Shown here piece by piece: positions 46,103 through 56,751 of a stretch of DNA of 64,000 bases. Origin of the DNA: Suillus spraguei (lineage: Eukaryota > Basidiomycota > Agaricomycetes > Boletales > Suillaceae). The notes beneath the pieces are model-generated. The model was not told the origin of the DNA, made no database searches, and saw only the letters and a list, made by a program, of their open reading frames with translations. Both the position numbers and the translations under genes were made by a program. Location of the stretch: NCBI GenBank assembly GCA_016800925.1, contig JABCPU010000006.1, positions 62,001-126,000 of the forward strand, written 5' to 3'. How positions within the stretch are numbered: the first letter of the stretch is position 1; every line of letters starts with the position of its first letter.

Positions 46103-47543
46103 GGTGTATGGTGGATTGATTTGAAAGAGCACCTCCCGATTGTCTAGAAGAGATGAGTGCTATAGTGATATCGAGAATGCCCTAAGCTGTCGACAGGTCA
46201 GGTTCGACTTGAATACTTCGGGTGCATAGGATAATTTTATATGGATGGATGGAGTGTGGTGATAACTCGGCCATGTAAGTACTAGCATACCTACTTATGT
46301 AAAAGTCCTGTCAGAGGCCCGTCAAGCGCCCTCATTTTGCAGCTCTTGAAAGTACTCGGAAAGGGAACATGAACTTTATATAAAGTACTTACGGTATCAC
46401 GTGTTTCATGTCAAGTCTCGATGAAGGTATGATTTGAATACGGACGCTGCAGCAGGTCTTTCAAAGTGTTCGTGAACTTCTGACGTTTGACAGCCTTGTG
46501 CCACACATCCCATTGCATGGCGAGGAGTGGCAAGGCGAGAAAGCGAGCAAGTCCTGACATATTTCATTGGAAGGTAATCGGCAAACCAACAAAAAGCAGG
46601 GATGAGCTCAAGTTACGTTACATACTTGTAGCCGATTATTGGACAATGGGGATATCAATAGCAAGCTTCAGTTGGAACTTGAAACTCGATTAGCATGATT
46701 GGATGAGCGCTGGGCAAAATCCGGACTTTTCCCTGGAATTGATCCCTCATCTAAACCCCGATGCCCTTATCTTCCGACCCACCCCACGGTGTCGTTCACT
46801 TCTTTCCTCCAATGTTAACACTCCATGCCCCGCCCTTCGTTACTTCAAGCTCGTCCTCCTATGATTCTGTTCAACCTATGACAGCAAACAACTTGAAACT
46901 AATGCGGGCACTTATTTTACTGATATTGCCTCTTGTCGAGATTATTCACTTGCTGCGTTGCTCGACAGTCGTGGCGTTTTCATTTCCTATTCCCCCAGGA
47001 CAGTGCTTGGCGGTATAGGACATGAAAATCCCTCGTAGGCGCGGCTCCAGCACCGGAGCTATCTATGCAGCATTGCCTCCAGTGAACATCCACCTGATTA
47101 TTATCTCAGTTTAGCTGTCAGTCGATCAAATATTACTAGTATGCAGTCTGAACCAAGTAGTGGGCGTTTAAATTTTCAAACCTTAACTAGCATCGTATCG
47201 GACAACATTAATGCTGGTGTGTTCAATACCACTTCAAGGAGTCCTTCAGCAACAGTGCTACGTGCACCCATTTACTCTAGGCGTCTGCCTGCATAATATG
47301 GACTTCGCCTCCCAACGTATCGCCTTCAGATTAATGGGCATGTTTTGCGAAGAATCAGTGGACATTGACAAATATCTGCGACATTGCATCATGCCAATAC
47401 TATCACACATGAGACGTAAGTGCGCGTTATTCCCGAAGTACAATGAAAAAAAAATACTTGCAAGGACAGCTTGAATCAACTGTCTCATATGGTATACCTT
47501 GCATATTCATCAGTCAAGCTAGATTGCGCATGAGTTATGAAAC
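46103..47543. other. Spacer between copies 5 and 6 (type A)
   Basis: No gene. It is similar to the copy 3-4 spacer (see 39548-39712 against 46793-46956, and the shared GAGCGCTTATTTTACTG/GGGCACTTATTTTACTG block), which implies that these two spacers were duplicated together with their adjacent genes. Confidence 0.6.
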
Positions 47544-49582
47544 TCATCTGAAAAGTGGACTGGCATCACCCATGTCCCGGAATTCGTATCCTCTGTCGTC
47601 GGCGATGTCATCCGCCACACACTGCGCTTCTTTCTTTTTGTTCAGTCCCACATAGCGAAGAGACTCGTTGATTCTGTTACAAATTGGGTTAATATGTTGC
47701 AGTTCAGAAGACCACCGAGACATACGGAAGATAAATGATTCCCATGTTGGTGCCATGCCCGACGTGGAAACGTGGCGGATCAATATAAATGAAGGAGGAG
47801 CAGACACTAAGACAAGCATGAGGGCAAATAATTCGTATCTTTGATAACACGACGTACCCTCCAAGGTTACTTATACCGATAACCATTACTAGTACGACTC
47901 TACGCTTTAAGTCGCCGCCTGCATTCGAGCCTGCCCAAGCAAGGATGATTGGAATGGCTGGATAAGTTCCTGCAGCAGCCAGACAGGTTCCAGCATACGA
48001 GGGACCTGCCCGTACGCTGCAATATAGCATGATGTATCCTACAAGAGACACAAGCGCACCGTCAATGATGTACGGGTCACTAAGATTGTGCTTGTCAGAA
48101 TGAATGCCGACTACGATTGTTGCAATAGCGCCGGCAAGAAATGGCGGGACTACCAGTAGCTGGGCATTCGCAGTAGAGTAACCAAGCTCATTGACGATGG
48201 TCGGCGAAAAGAGGGCAATGGCATAACCGAGGACAAGCAATCTGATGATGAACTTAGATCATGCACACGACATAACAGAATGACTGAGTACCCTAAGTAA
48301 ATGACAATTTGGACGTAGGTTTTGTAATCTTTTATGGCTTGCCAGACGAATTGAGTATCGAAGCGAGAGGAAAGATGAATTGAATCTTGTCTGAGTATAT
48401 CTATGATGTGTAATCTCTCTGACTCGGTCAAAAACTTGGCCGTTTCAGGATACTAAGTAGTCTAGATCAGCACGTGAAAGGCTATGAAGGGCCCAACATA
48501 ACCGCAAACTTACATCATACATGTAGAAAAATGAGAAAACTGCGACGAGAACAGTAGTTGATTGAAGTCCGAAATGAACATTTGAGTTGCCTCAGATCTG
48601 GCACGATTAACTAATGCCTTCCAAGCAGAACTGGCAGAGGGCATAAATCAGTAAAGTCTCGGTTTTAAAACATGCGAACGTACAATCCATTGCCAACCAT
48701 GCAATCCCCCGACCCTGATTGGCGAATCAATGATAGTTGTCAAAGAAGCCACTTACTCACGGTAACTTACCCATCCATCCGCTCAATACCATACCTGTGC
48801 ACATGAAGGTCAACAGCGAGCTGATGGGAAAACAATGCGACTTACGCAAGGAGTCCGCCGAAGGCGACTATAATGACCGAAAAGTTTAAACAAAGGTAAA
48901 TTCCGGCGCATATTAAAAGACTGCATACCTGCAACTGATGCTGCGGAGAAGAATATGGTAATGCATTTGGATCGCTCTGAACGTGGATACAAAAAGGCAG
49001 ATGTAGTAGTTTATTCCTGGATATAACCTTGCTTCTGTCAAACCGAGGAATGCTCGGGCTCTGCCATGCGTACGCCAGCGCGATGGTCTGTATGGCTTGA
49101 GCACAATGTTCCTATACACACTGAGTACAGACTTGCTACTACTCTTGGTGCAATTCATACGAGGGGACCTCAGCAAAGCTGTACGGGATCTAAAGTAAAT
49201 TAGCAACTGAAGAAAAACGCGTGATACACGACGCACACAAAAGACGGCTGCAGTAATGTTGTACTTGAAGCCGGTGAATCTCAGGCTTGTGGTCATTCCA
49301 GCAACCGTCGCGTCCCCTGGTGATCGATTCAGCCAGTGATCAACAGTAAATGTTCCAACTTACCAATATTGACCCGGTCTCTGAAGGGAACATAAAACGT
49401 AAAGCAGCATCAGACAATACATACATTCACCACATTGACAAGAGTGACAACAAGAAAAATATCGTCACAAAAGGTAACAGGTGCCAATCGATCTTGCGCA
49501 GAATGCGTGCTCGTTCCCTCGGATTCAGGACAATCTGCCTTTCAGAGTTCAGCTCAATGACATCGTCGCGTAACGAGCCCAT
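47544..49582 (-). pseudogene. Array copy 6: ACS-family MFS transporter, exon deleted
   Basis: The start is MGSLRDDVIELNSERQIV at 49582. About 250 bp present in the other copies, covering the IMVAWGVVMTLMCLV exon and its introns, are missing at about 49065: CGCTGG runs directly into CGTACGCATGGCAGAGCC. An extra A at about 48991 (ATACAAAAAGGC) shifts the next exon. The acceptor before the CTACTGTTCTC exon is changed from CAG to CAA (about 48560). The last exon has a 2-bp and a 10-bp deletion that restore frame together. Exon 14 is still open. It is clearly non-functional and is the most diverged copy. Confidence 0.88.
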
Positions 49583-50924
49583 GATGTCAGGCTGGGTGAC
49601 CGAACGGTTTGAAAGGAGAGACTGGTTGGATGCAAAAGCGCCTTGTTGTCAAGAGGTAGCGAGTATGATATCATAAATGTTCTGGCCAGTGGCTCGCCCA
49701 CCTACAACCTTAGAACCAAAACCAACATCCTGGGCAAGTTAAGTAGGTCTTATGAAATGCGGCCGATCAAGTGCAGTGATACCCTGATCATGGTATCATA
49801 CGGCACACCCACTTGAAAGCCTTTTTAGAGCGTGCGATCCACTGATATAGGCAGTTTGAACGTTTCGTTCCTGAAGAACACGTTTGGAAGGAAGGCCAGA
49901 CCATTCTAACCCAGTAAGGCCTAGTTCAACAAGACATCAAAATGTTCATATGACACCCACCACATGATATAGTGCTTGATTAGTATTGCGCTGGTGTTTT
50001 CGGAAGTAGATAATATATTGCATTGATGAAATTATTGGTGCGGTGTTGGCTCGAACCTATTTCAGACTCTGAGCGATCGATAGAACGCTTACCAGTACCA
50101 CTCATAGACTGAGAATATTAGACGAAGTGTTATAACTTGAGCACTCGAAGACAGTACATGTACCCTTCGTTACTACTCTCAAAATCCTGCTCGCATGATT
50201 AGTGAACAGAAGAGGATCTGATCGATCATGGTTTACCGAAACTTCTTTCCGTTGAGACTGTTTTCCTGTGGAGTGTTTTGGATCCAGGCACCATAACCGG
50301 ACGCTTAGTGCATGAGCTCGGCACCCCTGTGCCTTCCGGAAAGGATCTATTGATGCCCCCACACTTCGTGGTGAGTAGTTAACATGAAGAGCCCTGTGAT
50401 TCCAACGGGCCGTAACCAACGGTGTCTTCAAGCTTCTTGAAATATTACCAGGGATTACAGTCGGTAGTTCAAGTTCATGTCAAACTAGATGGTGTTGAAC
50501 TATAGAACACTCGCGAACTGCTTACAAGCTACTTGGTTGCGAATGCAGAGTGGCACTGGCCTGAGTACTAGTCGCATTATAGTTGATATACTTAGAGCTA
50601 TCTATAGAAAATTTCGTGCAAGCAAATGTTGAGCAAATGGGTCTAAACAATCATACATATCATAATCTGATTCAAGTTGTTTTATTTCGACTGCACTTCC
50701 GACCAATTACTGCCACAACTGCAGTGTGAGCTCGACTGCATCGTGTTAGGTGTGTGTTTAATAGTACAACTCCGAGTTCGAAGCTTCCGACTACCACTAT
50801 AATCCTACCACCGTTTCTTCTAGACACCTCTTCCCTGACCTACCAATCGCCACGTCTCCGGCAAGTCGCTTTTTCAAATTGGATCGTTCACAATTCACAA
50901 CTGGAACATAGCACGCGCCAAATC
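49583..50924. other. Intergenic between the array and the F-box pair
   Basis: About 1.34 kb. The first ~250 bases resemble the promoter side of the array units (GAGGTAGCGAGTATGATAT, CCTGGGCA). Beyond that nothing is recognised. A leader of the F-box gene is likely in the last 200 bases, where the frame is open upstream of the ATG from 50754. Confidence 0.45.
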
Positions 50925-52487
50925 ATGGTACTTCGTACTACTCGAGGCTTGGCTAACACTGGTGGCCTCTCCCACAACACGGTTCCTGAAGAATTGCTTT
51001 CGACTCTTCGACAAGAAGTTTGTGCGTTAGAAAATAGAAGGAAGGAGCTGTTGGCCCACCTTGAAGAAACGAACACGTCGCTCGTTGAGGTCCAATCACT
51101 CTTGACGAGGAAAACAGCGCAAGCACATACAGTTCAAAATCTTCTTGCGCCTGTATCTCGTCTTCCAGACGAGGTGTTGTTGGCTATATTCGAAGAAGCA
51201 GTACGAAGTCAGGAGCAAGGACAAATCACGCGGACTGAGATGGCTATATCATACACTTCGCATCATTGGAGACAGGTTGCAGTCAGTGCTCCTCGGTTGT
51301 GGAACAGCCTCTGTATCAGGGCAGAGGTTCCCGTCGCCATGTTACAGATATACCTTTCCCGCTCCGCGAACATTCCTCTTACGATTGAATTCCGTGAACG
51401 CGAAACCGCTTGGCCCGGCGCAGATAAATGCAGCATGGCGCATCTTGGTTCTGCTCTTGATGCCATATGGCCTTCGGTCCCTCGTTGGCGACGTATTGTC
51501 GTTCTGCACAGATCTTACCCATACTTTACGCATGTCTTCCGGGAACTTCGAAAGGTAGCCCCTTTGAAGATGCTCCAGAGCATATCTATGAGGTCACCGG
51601 GCGTATGCGGACCATGTCCATTATTGCTTGGGGACTCGGCTCCAGCCCTAGAATCACTTGAAGTCGAAGACATGCCCCTTCCACCCCCAGTCACGCAGAA
51701 TTTTGACGCTGCCCGCTACAGTGTTGCAGGACTGACCACGTTGCGGTTGCGGGTGCGTGGGATGAGAGCTGGAAGTTCCCATGCAGCAACCGACCCCTCT
51801 GCATTCAGAGCATTGATATGTTCAGCCCCGATGTTAAGCACCCTCGAAATATATGGACAACCAATAAACTTTGGTCAGGAGAGAGTTAATGAAGAAGACG
51901 TTCTTCCCCTGGAGATTCCTCGTCTCCGCACCCTGGTTCTTCGTCCGGGCACGCAACATCCTCGCGATTTGCGCCACTTTATCTCGGTGATCAAAGCACC
52001 AACTCTCCGTCACTTTGAGCTGGTCTATCCTGACAACGCACCACCTGGACAAGATGTATCCGATCTTTTATTTGACCCTTTTCCATTAGCCAAATTTCCT
52101 TGTGTGGAAACTGTGCGTCTTCATAATGCGGTTAACGCAGACACTATTGCTGTATTTATGAATGCGTTTCCGGTCGCGGCTCGCATTGAACTAGCTAGTC
52201 CGGATGCTGGTTGCCTTTTCAAAAACTCAACCTTCAGTAGCACGCACAGCCCATGGACCTCCTCTCACATCCAGCACCTCACTGTCATTTCTCCACTTCA
52301 CAACACATTGTTACAGATGTACGAGTGGCTTCTCAGTGTAGCTAGCCAGGGCCATCGATTACCAATAATAACACTGGAAGGGCCTATCCGTGCTGTCGAC
52401 GGCCCTGAATTTCTTGCACAATTGTCGAAACTTGCAAGCTGCACGGAAGTACGGCTGTGCGGTATTGACCTCTCCATGTCGGGGTAG
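50925..52487 (+). CDS. F-box protein with N-terminal coiled coil, 520 aa
   Basis: Single exon from ATG 50925 (MVLRTTRGLANTGG). Residues about 25-70 are a coiled coil (RQEVCALENRRKELLAHLEE). From L80 comes an F-box-like motif LPDEVLLAIFEEAVRS, with SYTSHHWRQVAVSAPRLWNSL completing it at about residue 125, the arrangement typical of agaricomycete F-box-like proteins. The remaining ~390 residues are leucine-rich-repeat-like (LTTLRLRVRGMR, LRTLVLRPGTQHPRDLRHF), with the block LRHFELVYPDNAPPGQDVSDL shared with the next gene. It should serve as a substrate receptor of an SCF ubiquitin ligase. The target is unknown. The codon before ATG is in an open frame without ATG, so this start is the only reasonable one. 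Confidence 0.85.
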   Translation: MVLRTTRGLANTGGLSHNTVPEELLSTLRQEVCALENRRKELLAHLEETNTSLVEVQSLLTRKTAQAHTVQNLLAPVSRLPDEVLLAIFEEAVRSQEQGQITRTEMAISYTSHHWRQVAVSAPRLWNSLCIRAEVPVAMLQIYLSRSANIPLTIEFRERETAWPGADKCSMAHLGSALDAIWPSVPRWRRIVVLHRSYPYFTHVFRELRKVAPLKMLQSISMRSPGVCGPCPLLLGDSAPALESLEVEDMPLPPPVTQNFDAARYSVAGLTTLRLRVRGMRAGSSHAATDPSAFRALICSAPMLSTLEIYGQPINFGQERVNEEDVLPLEIPRLRTLVLRPGTQHPRDLRHFISVIKAPTLRHFELVYPDNAPPGQDVSDLLFDPFPLAKFPCVETVRLHNAVNADTIAVFMNAFPVAARIELASPDAGCLFKNSTFSSTHSPWTSSHIQHLTVISPLHNTLLQMYEWLLSVASQGHRLPIITLEGPIRAVDGPEFLAQLSKLASCTEVRLCGIDLSMSG

Positions 52488-53158
52488 ACCGCTGATTGCA
52501 TGTGGCTACTAATTAGTTGAAGGTATGTATGTACCTTGTCCTTCCAGTGATACTAATCATGCACACATCTAGTTGCAGCCTGTTTTACAAGTCGTGACCT
52601 TATGTCGTGAATATAACATGTACGAGCAGCTCGATATTAAAATGCTGTAACTCTGTTCTAGGCCTGAGTGCGCAAGATCTGAGCATTGAATGTGTTTACT
52701 GATCATCTCTCCCACGTTCAGCTATCAGTTTTCATTTCATGGACCTCTTTACAAGTCAACTTGAACACTCTAGGCAATCATGCGTGAGATTCCGCAATAC
52801 TTGAACAGGCTGAAAACTCGTGTTTTTCATAGAAAGTCTCTGCCAACCACCTGCAGAGGGACTTGAATACGAGTCTAGTCAAGGTGATCGTGTCATTTGT
52901 TCAACCGAGACCCAGTATGTCAACACGAGTTCAGCCGCAAGAGTAAGAATGAAATCCACCAGTTGGGCTCGTGTGTGTGGAATTTCAATGACACAAGAAG
53001 ACATTTGCGTAATTTCTATTTTTCCGAGCAGGCTGGGATAAAAGGTTCCGATGTTAGCAAGGAGGTGGACGATTTAGAAGAACAAAAGGTGAGCTCCTTC
53101 GAGCATCGTACTTGCTGCGGTTGCTCTCAGTACTCAAAGAGCATTAGTTTCAGCCAGT
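52488..53158. other. Intergenic between tandem F-box genes
   Basis: This 671-bp stretch holds the 3' region of the first F-box gene and the promoter of the second. Short open frames around 52820-53040 show no homology that I recognise. Confidence 0.45.
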
Positions 53159-54490
53159 ATGCCCAACAACGATCTGTCGCGCTCTTTTACCATGTCAAGA
53201 CCTTCGCAGAGAACCTGCCAACTCGGTGTTGACAGAGAACTCCTTCAAGTGCTACAATCAGAGGTAGCGCACCTTGAAAAGAAGGAGACAGAACTTGCAT
53301 CGCAAATCAAGGCACTCTCGGAGGCTTTGATTTCTGTTCGTAGTACGCTGTCCACAACACGCGTTCGAGCAAGCGAATGCGCAAAGCGCATTTCTCCAGC
53401 TGCTCCCCTGCCGGATGAAACTTTGCTTGCAATTTTCGAGGAAGCAGTTTTGAGCCAGGACGTGTGCTCACGGACAAGGGTTGAAAGCGCAATATCGTGT
53501 GTGTCGCATCGCTGGCGAAGGATAGCTCTGCATACACCCCGGCTGTGGACGCGGGTCTGTGTAACCCCTGACGCGGATAAGCGCGACATGCAGCTACACC
53601 TCTCGCGATCCGCTGCTCTTCCTCTTGATGTGGAAGTCTGGGGATGGTGGGATTATCGGGACTCTTTCACCAGACCTCATCACTTCGAACATACCCTTAC
53701 CGCGGTCCTACCGTCCACATCTCGCTGGCGTCGTATAAAAATTGGCGCGTCATGCGACACCCTTCTCACCAGTCTTTCCTTTATTCTGCGTACGGTGGGG
53801 CCTTTGGACACACTTCAGCAAGTCACGTTTAAGGCACAGCAACCCGGGCAGATATGTCCAACGACTCTCCTCATGGGAAAATCAGCACCCAACCTCCGGT
53901 CCATTGATGTCGAAAACATAGTTCTTACAGCGCGCTCCCCTTGTTTACACAATCATGATTTTGACTGCTTCATTGGTGTAACCCATCTTACTCTTCGACT
54001 CCATGAAGGAGATGCGAGGGCTCTGAAAACGACAACAGAATTCCAAGGTTTTCGTGCATTGCTTTTGCGAATGCCCAATTTAGTCTCCCTTTCTCTCTAC
54101 GGAGAACTCATTCGTGTCAAATCAGCCACAAACCTCGAGGACGAGGGCACCATCACGTTGCCTCGTTTACAGACCCTGATTCTCCATCCTCATACTGTCC
54201 GGCCTCGCTACCTGCGGAACCTCATCGCAATGGTCATTGCACCAGATCTGCGGCACTTTGAACTTGTCTATCCAGATAGCTTTACTCAAGGCCAGGACAT
54301 CTCCGATCTACTTCTCCAAAGGGGATGTGAACAGCCAACGCCTAGATTCCCTCTAGTTGAACGTCTCGTGCTACATAATGCCGCTAATACAACTTCGGCT
54401 GCTGCCGCGTTCATCCAGGCCTTCCCAGAAATAGATCAGCTGACCACTGCTGGCACCGACTCATCGGGATTTTCAATCCGCCGGAAGTGA
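53159..54490 (+). CDS. F-box protein paralogue, 443 aa, short C-terminus
   Basis: Single exon from ATG 53159 (another in-frame ATG lies at 53189). The layout matches the upstream gene: coiled coil at about residues 30-75 (LQSEVAHLEKKETELASQIK), F-box from L84 (LPDETLLAIFEEAVLSQD, CVSHRWRRIALHTPRLW), then LRR-like body with RLQTLILHPHTVRPRYLR and LRHFELVYPDSFTQGQDISDL. The two are diverged tandem duplicates. This one stops at residue 443 (FSIRRK) while the paralogue continues for about 85-90 more residues. No matching sequence is visible after the stop. The C-terminal repeat is therefore lost or replaced. It could still function, or be an early pseudogene. Confidence 0.8.
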   Translation: MPNNDLSRSFTMSRPSQRTCQLGVDRELLQVLQSEVAHLEKKETELASQIKALSEALISVRSTLSTTRVRASECAKRISPAAPLPDETLLAIFEEAVLSQDVCSRTRVESAISCVSHRWRRIALHTPRLWTRVCVTPDADKRDMQLHLSRSAALPLDVEVWGWWDYRDSFTRPHHFEHTLTAVLPSTSRWRRIKIGASCDTLLTSLSFILRTVGPLDTLQQVTFKAQQPGQICPTTLLMGKSAPNLRSIDVENIVLTARSPCLHNHDFDCFIGVTHLTLRLHEGDARALKTTTEFQGFRALLLRMPNLVSLSLYGELIRVKSATNLEDEGTITLPRLQTLILHPHTVRPRYLRNLIAMVIAPDLRHFELVYPDSFTQGQDISDLLLQRGCEQPTPRFPLVERLVLHNAANTTSAAAAFIQAFPEIDQLTTAGTDSSGFSIRRK

Positions 54491-54949
54491 CAAGAGGAAA
54501 TTGGAGTCTTGGAGAACTATCAAAAGTGGCTACGGCCTTTCCCAACAGAATCGTTCGACCACGGTCGATTGGCCAGGTTCCGTAATTAACAATGGCGAAC
54601 TCCAAGCGTCGTCCATTGGTCTAGGTGTTAATGGCTCGCCCCCTATATGTTGCACCTCTATGAGGAACTTATGCGATACACTCAAATTGAACTGCTTGAC
54701 AGACTCTAAATAGCGCAGGGTCTGAATACCCCGAGGGGATAAACACATAAACTATTTACAGCTGTATGTGCAAAAATGTGTTTCTTTTGGGTACATATGC
54801 GAACAAAGTATAGTACTTCGTTACCTAATTGTGCAGAAAGGATAAATTCGTTACCTAATTGTGCAGAAAGGATAAATATGCGGCAACGTGAACGAAGAAA
54901 ACCTTGATATCATGATGTGACGTAAATGAATCGTTAGAGTGTGTCAAAA
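54491..54949. other. Convergent intergenic region
   Basis: Lies between the second F-box gene (+) and the MFS gene (-). It contains a 30-bp tandem duplication (separate entry). No gene seen. Confidence 0.5.
54817..54876. repeat. Perfect 2 x 30-bp direct repeat
   Basis: The unit TTCGTTACCTAATTGTGCAG plus AAAGGATAAA occurs twice without mismatch, side by side, in the 3' region of the MFS gene. Perfect identity implies a recent slippage duplication. Confidence 0.9.
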
Positions 54950-56751
54950 TTATGACTTTTTTTCAGCAGTTGCTGGGAGTTTGGTAGCGATCTTCAGAGC
55001 AAAGACAGTCATAACAATGAAAACAGCGTATACGGCATAACCGCTCATGAGATTGTGCTGGACCGAGTATGCAAACATGGACGTGGACGCAGCAGGGCCA
55101 ATGGCCCGGACGATGGATGCTGTCATTTGTGCAAGACCATTGGTAGCTCCCAACGATCGCCTATTTGGAGCTGCTGCGGTAATGAACATCAGGATGCAAC
55201 CTGTAAATTAAGTTAGCTACAATAGAAGAAAGATCGCACAGAAACCAGCGCACCGTACAACATATCCATGATAACACCTAATAGCAGCGAACACGTAAGC
55301 AAACACCAGACAAGCCAGTTAATTCCATTGTGACGTGCAACGATGTTAGTGATAGGGAATAGGGCGAAGATAAGAATGAAACATCCTTCAGAAAACTGAA
55401 AAACGGTCTTGGGACCAAATTTGTTCACCAATGGTGGAAAAATTATGGCCTGCAAGATACCGTTAGCAATGCCGTACGCTCCCATCCACAGACCGATGGT
55501 GATAGGCTCAAATCCGAGGCCCCCCAGCTCGATCGGCGTGGAATAAAAGAGAGGCTGAAGTGCAAACATAGCAATTTCCAGAGTGGCGGCGCAACCATAG
55601 TTGGCGACAGGGATCAGTACGGATGGCACGAAGAGCGACCGCATTGACACAGGCGAGTCCCCAACGCCATTGTCAGGAATATCGAGGGCCTCGCCATCGA
55701 GAGCAGATATAGATTTCTCCTGTGTCCGTTGTCTGGGCAGAGTCTGAATAATTATTAGTTAAGATCTCGCCTGTGCACGGGCTCTCTGTACCTCTTTTAA
55801 GAAGAATAGAATCCCCAGGAAACATGTGACCGCGAATACTGCAGCGACAGCGCTAGGTAGGAAGTATGGGAACTGCGACCAGAATACACCAGGGAATATA
55901 TTAGGAAAGTGTTGTTGAGGATGTTGTAAAGTTCCGCCGATCATAGGACTTTAAAAGGTACGTCACCCTGTATACAGAATGCGAGGAAAGGTACATACCC
56001 AATAGTGGCACCTAAGGACCACGCGATAGGCATCAGGGCGAAGCCTTGCGCCATATTGGTAGAGTCGGTGAGTTCGCCCAACATGCTCTTCATGACTCCA
56101 ACGTTACCATTCAAGGCGCCAGAGATGCAACGACTACACTCATTCAGAAGGCAAGATTGATTGCAAAAGTCGTGCCTTACCTAAGAATCAGCCCTATCAG
56201 TGTCCTGGATAACCCAAAACAAAGCATTGACAGGGAAAGCCCAAAGATTCCTAACAAAAGAACAGGTTTACGTCCAATACGGTCCGAAGCACGGTTCCAT
56301 TCCAAGATGGTCAGTGCCTGAGTAGCAAAGAAGAGAGACTCCTATCATGGATTTGATCAAGTCGTAAACGCGGAGATACTGCGACGGGACAACTTACGAT
56401 CAGCCCCGCATAGTACCCTATATGATCAACAGCGCATCAATGCTTGTTACGTGTATCAAAAATTTATTACTCACCAACTTTTCGCTCGTCGCCGCCAGTG
56501 ATGTCCAACTCACGGACAAGCTATATGCAATATTAAAAGGTGTGATCGAGGTGTAAAAAGACACTAACTTGATTGATGTAGGGATAGATAGATTGAGCAG
56601 CGATTGGCTCGACCAGGGCGACCAGCATCAAAATCGCAATCTGAAGTTTTGGCAAAGGAGTGACCTTCTTCTGGCTTTGCTGTCGTGCATCGAGAAGAGC
56701 GGTACGCTCATTGACAATGATGTCAGAATCTGAAGGTGCTGCAGAAGACAT
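54950..56751 (-). CDS. Major facilitator transporter, DHA1/ZIFL type, 480 aa
   Basis: Probable membrane antiporter of the family containing plant ZIFL and many fungal multidrug-type exporters. Substrate unknown. Eight exons close in frame: 56751-56569, 56520-56475, 56417-56398, 56341-56181, 56133-55999, 55948-55792, 55743-55254, 55200-54950. Order of motifs: an acidic cytosolic start (MSSAAPSDSDIIVNERTALL); TM1 LQIAILMLVALVEPIAAQSI; DITGGDERKVGYYAG; the MFS A-motif at residues 98-109 (WNRASDRIGRKP); the family signature SRCISGALNGNVGVMKSM from residue 137; GPMIGGTLQHP; a central loop beginning after FLKETLPRQRTQ; then TM7-12, ending LPATAEKKS. Exon 3 is only 20 nt. The start is the first ATG giving the conserved leader. 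No defects were seen. Confidence 0.93.

Larger units (their letters stand above)
20504..49582 (-). repeat. Tandem array of six ACS-family transporter gene copies
   Basis: Six homologous units lie head-to-tail on minus, with stops at 20504, 24888, 36700, 40465, 43899 and 47544. Uninterrupted spacings are 4384, 3765, 3434 and 3645 bp; the 2-to-3 spacing is 11.8 kb because of a transposon island. Exons, introns and parts of the spacers are all similar, so whole genomic units were duplicated. Exon 14 splits the copies in two groups: AGFISTI in copies 1, 2, 4 and AGAIATI in copies 3, 5, 6. Two copies look intact and four are broken. Confidence 0.93.

Noticed and set aside
20504..49582. Possibility that the array encodes a biosynthetic gene cluster
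   Set aside because: Only one gene family (transporters) is repeated; no polyketide synthase, NRPS, terpene cyclase, P450 or regulator is found between the copies.
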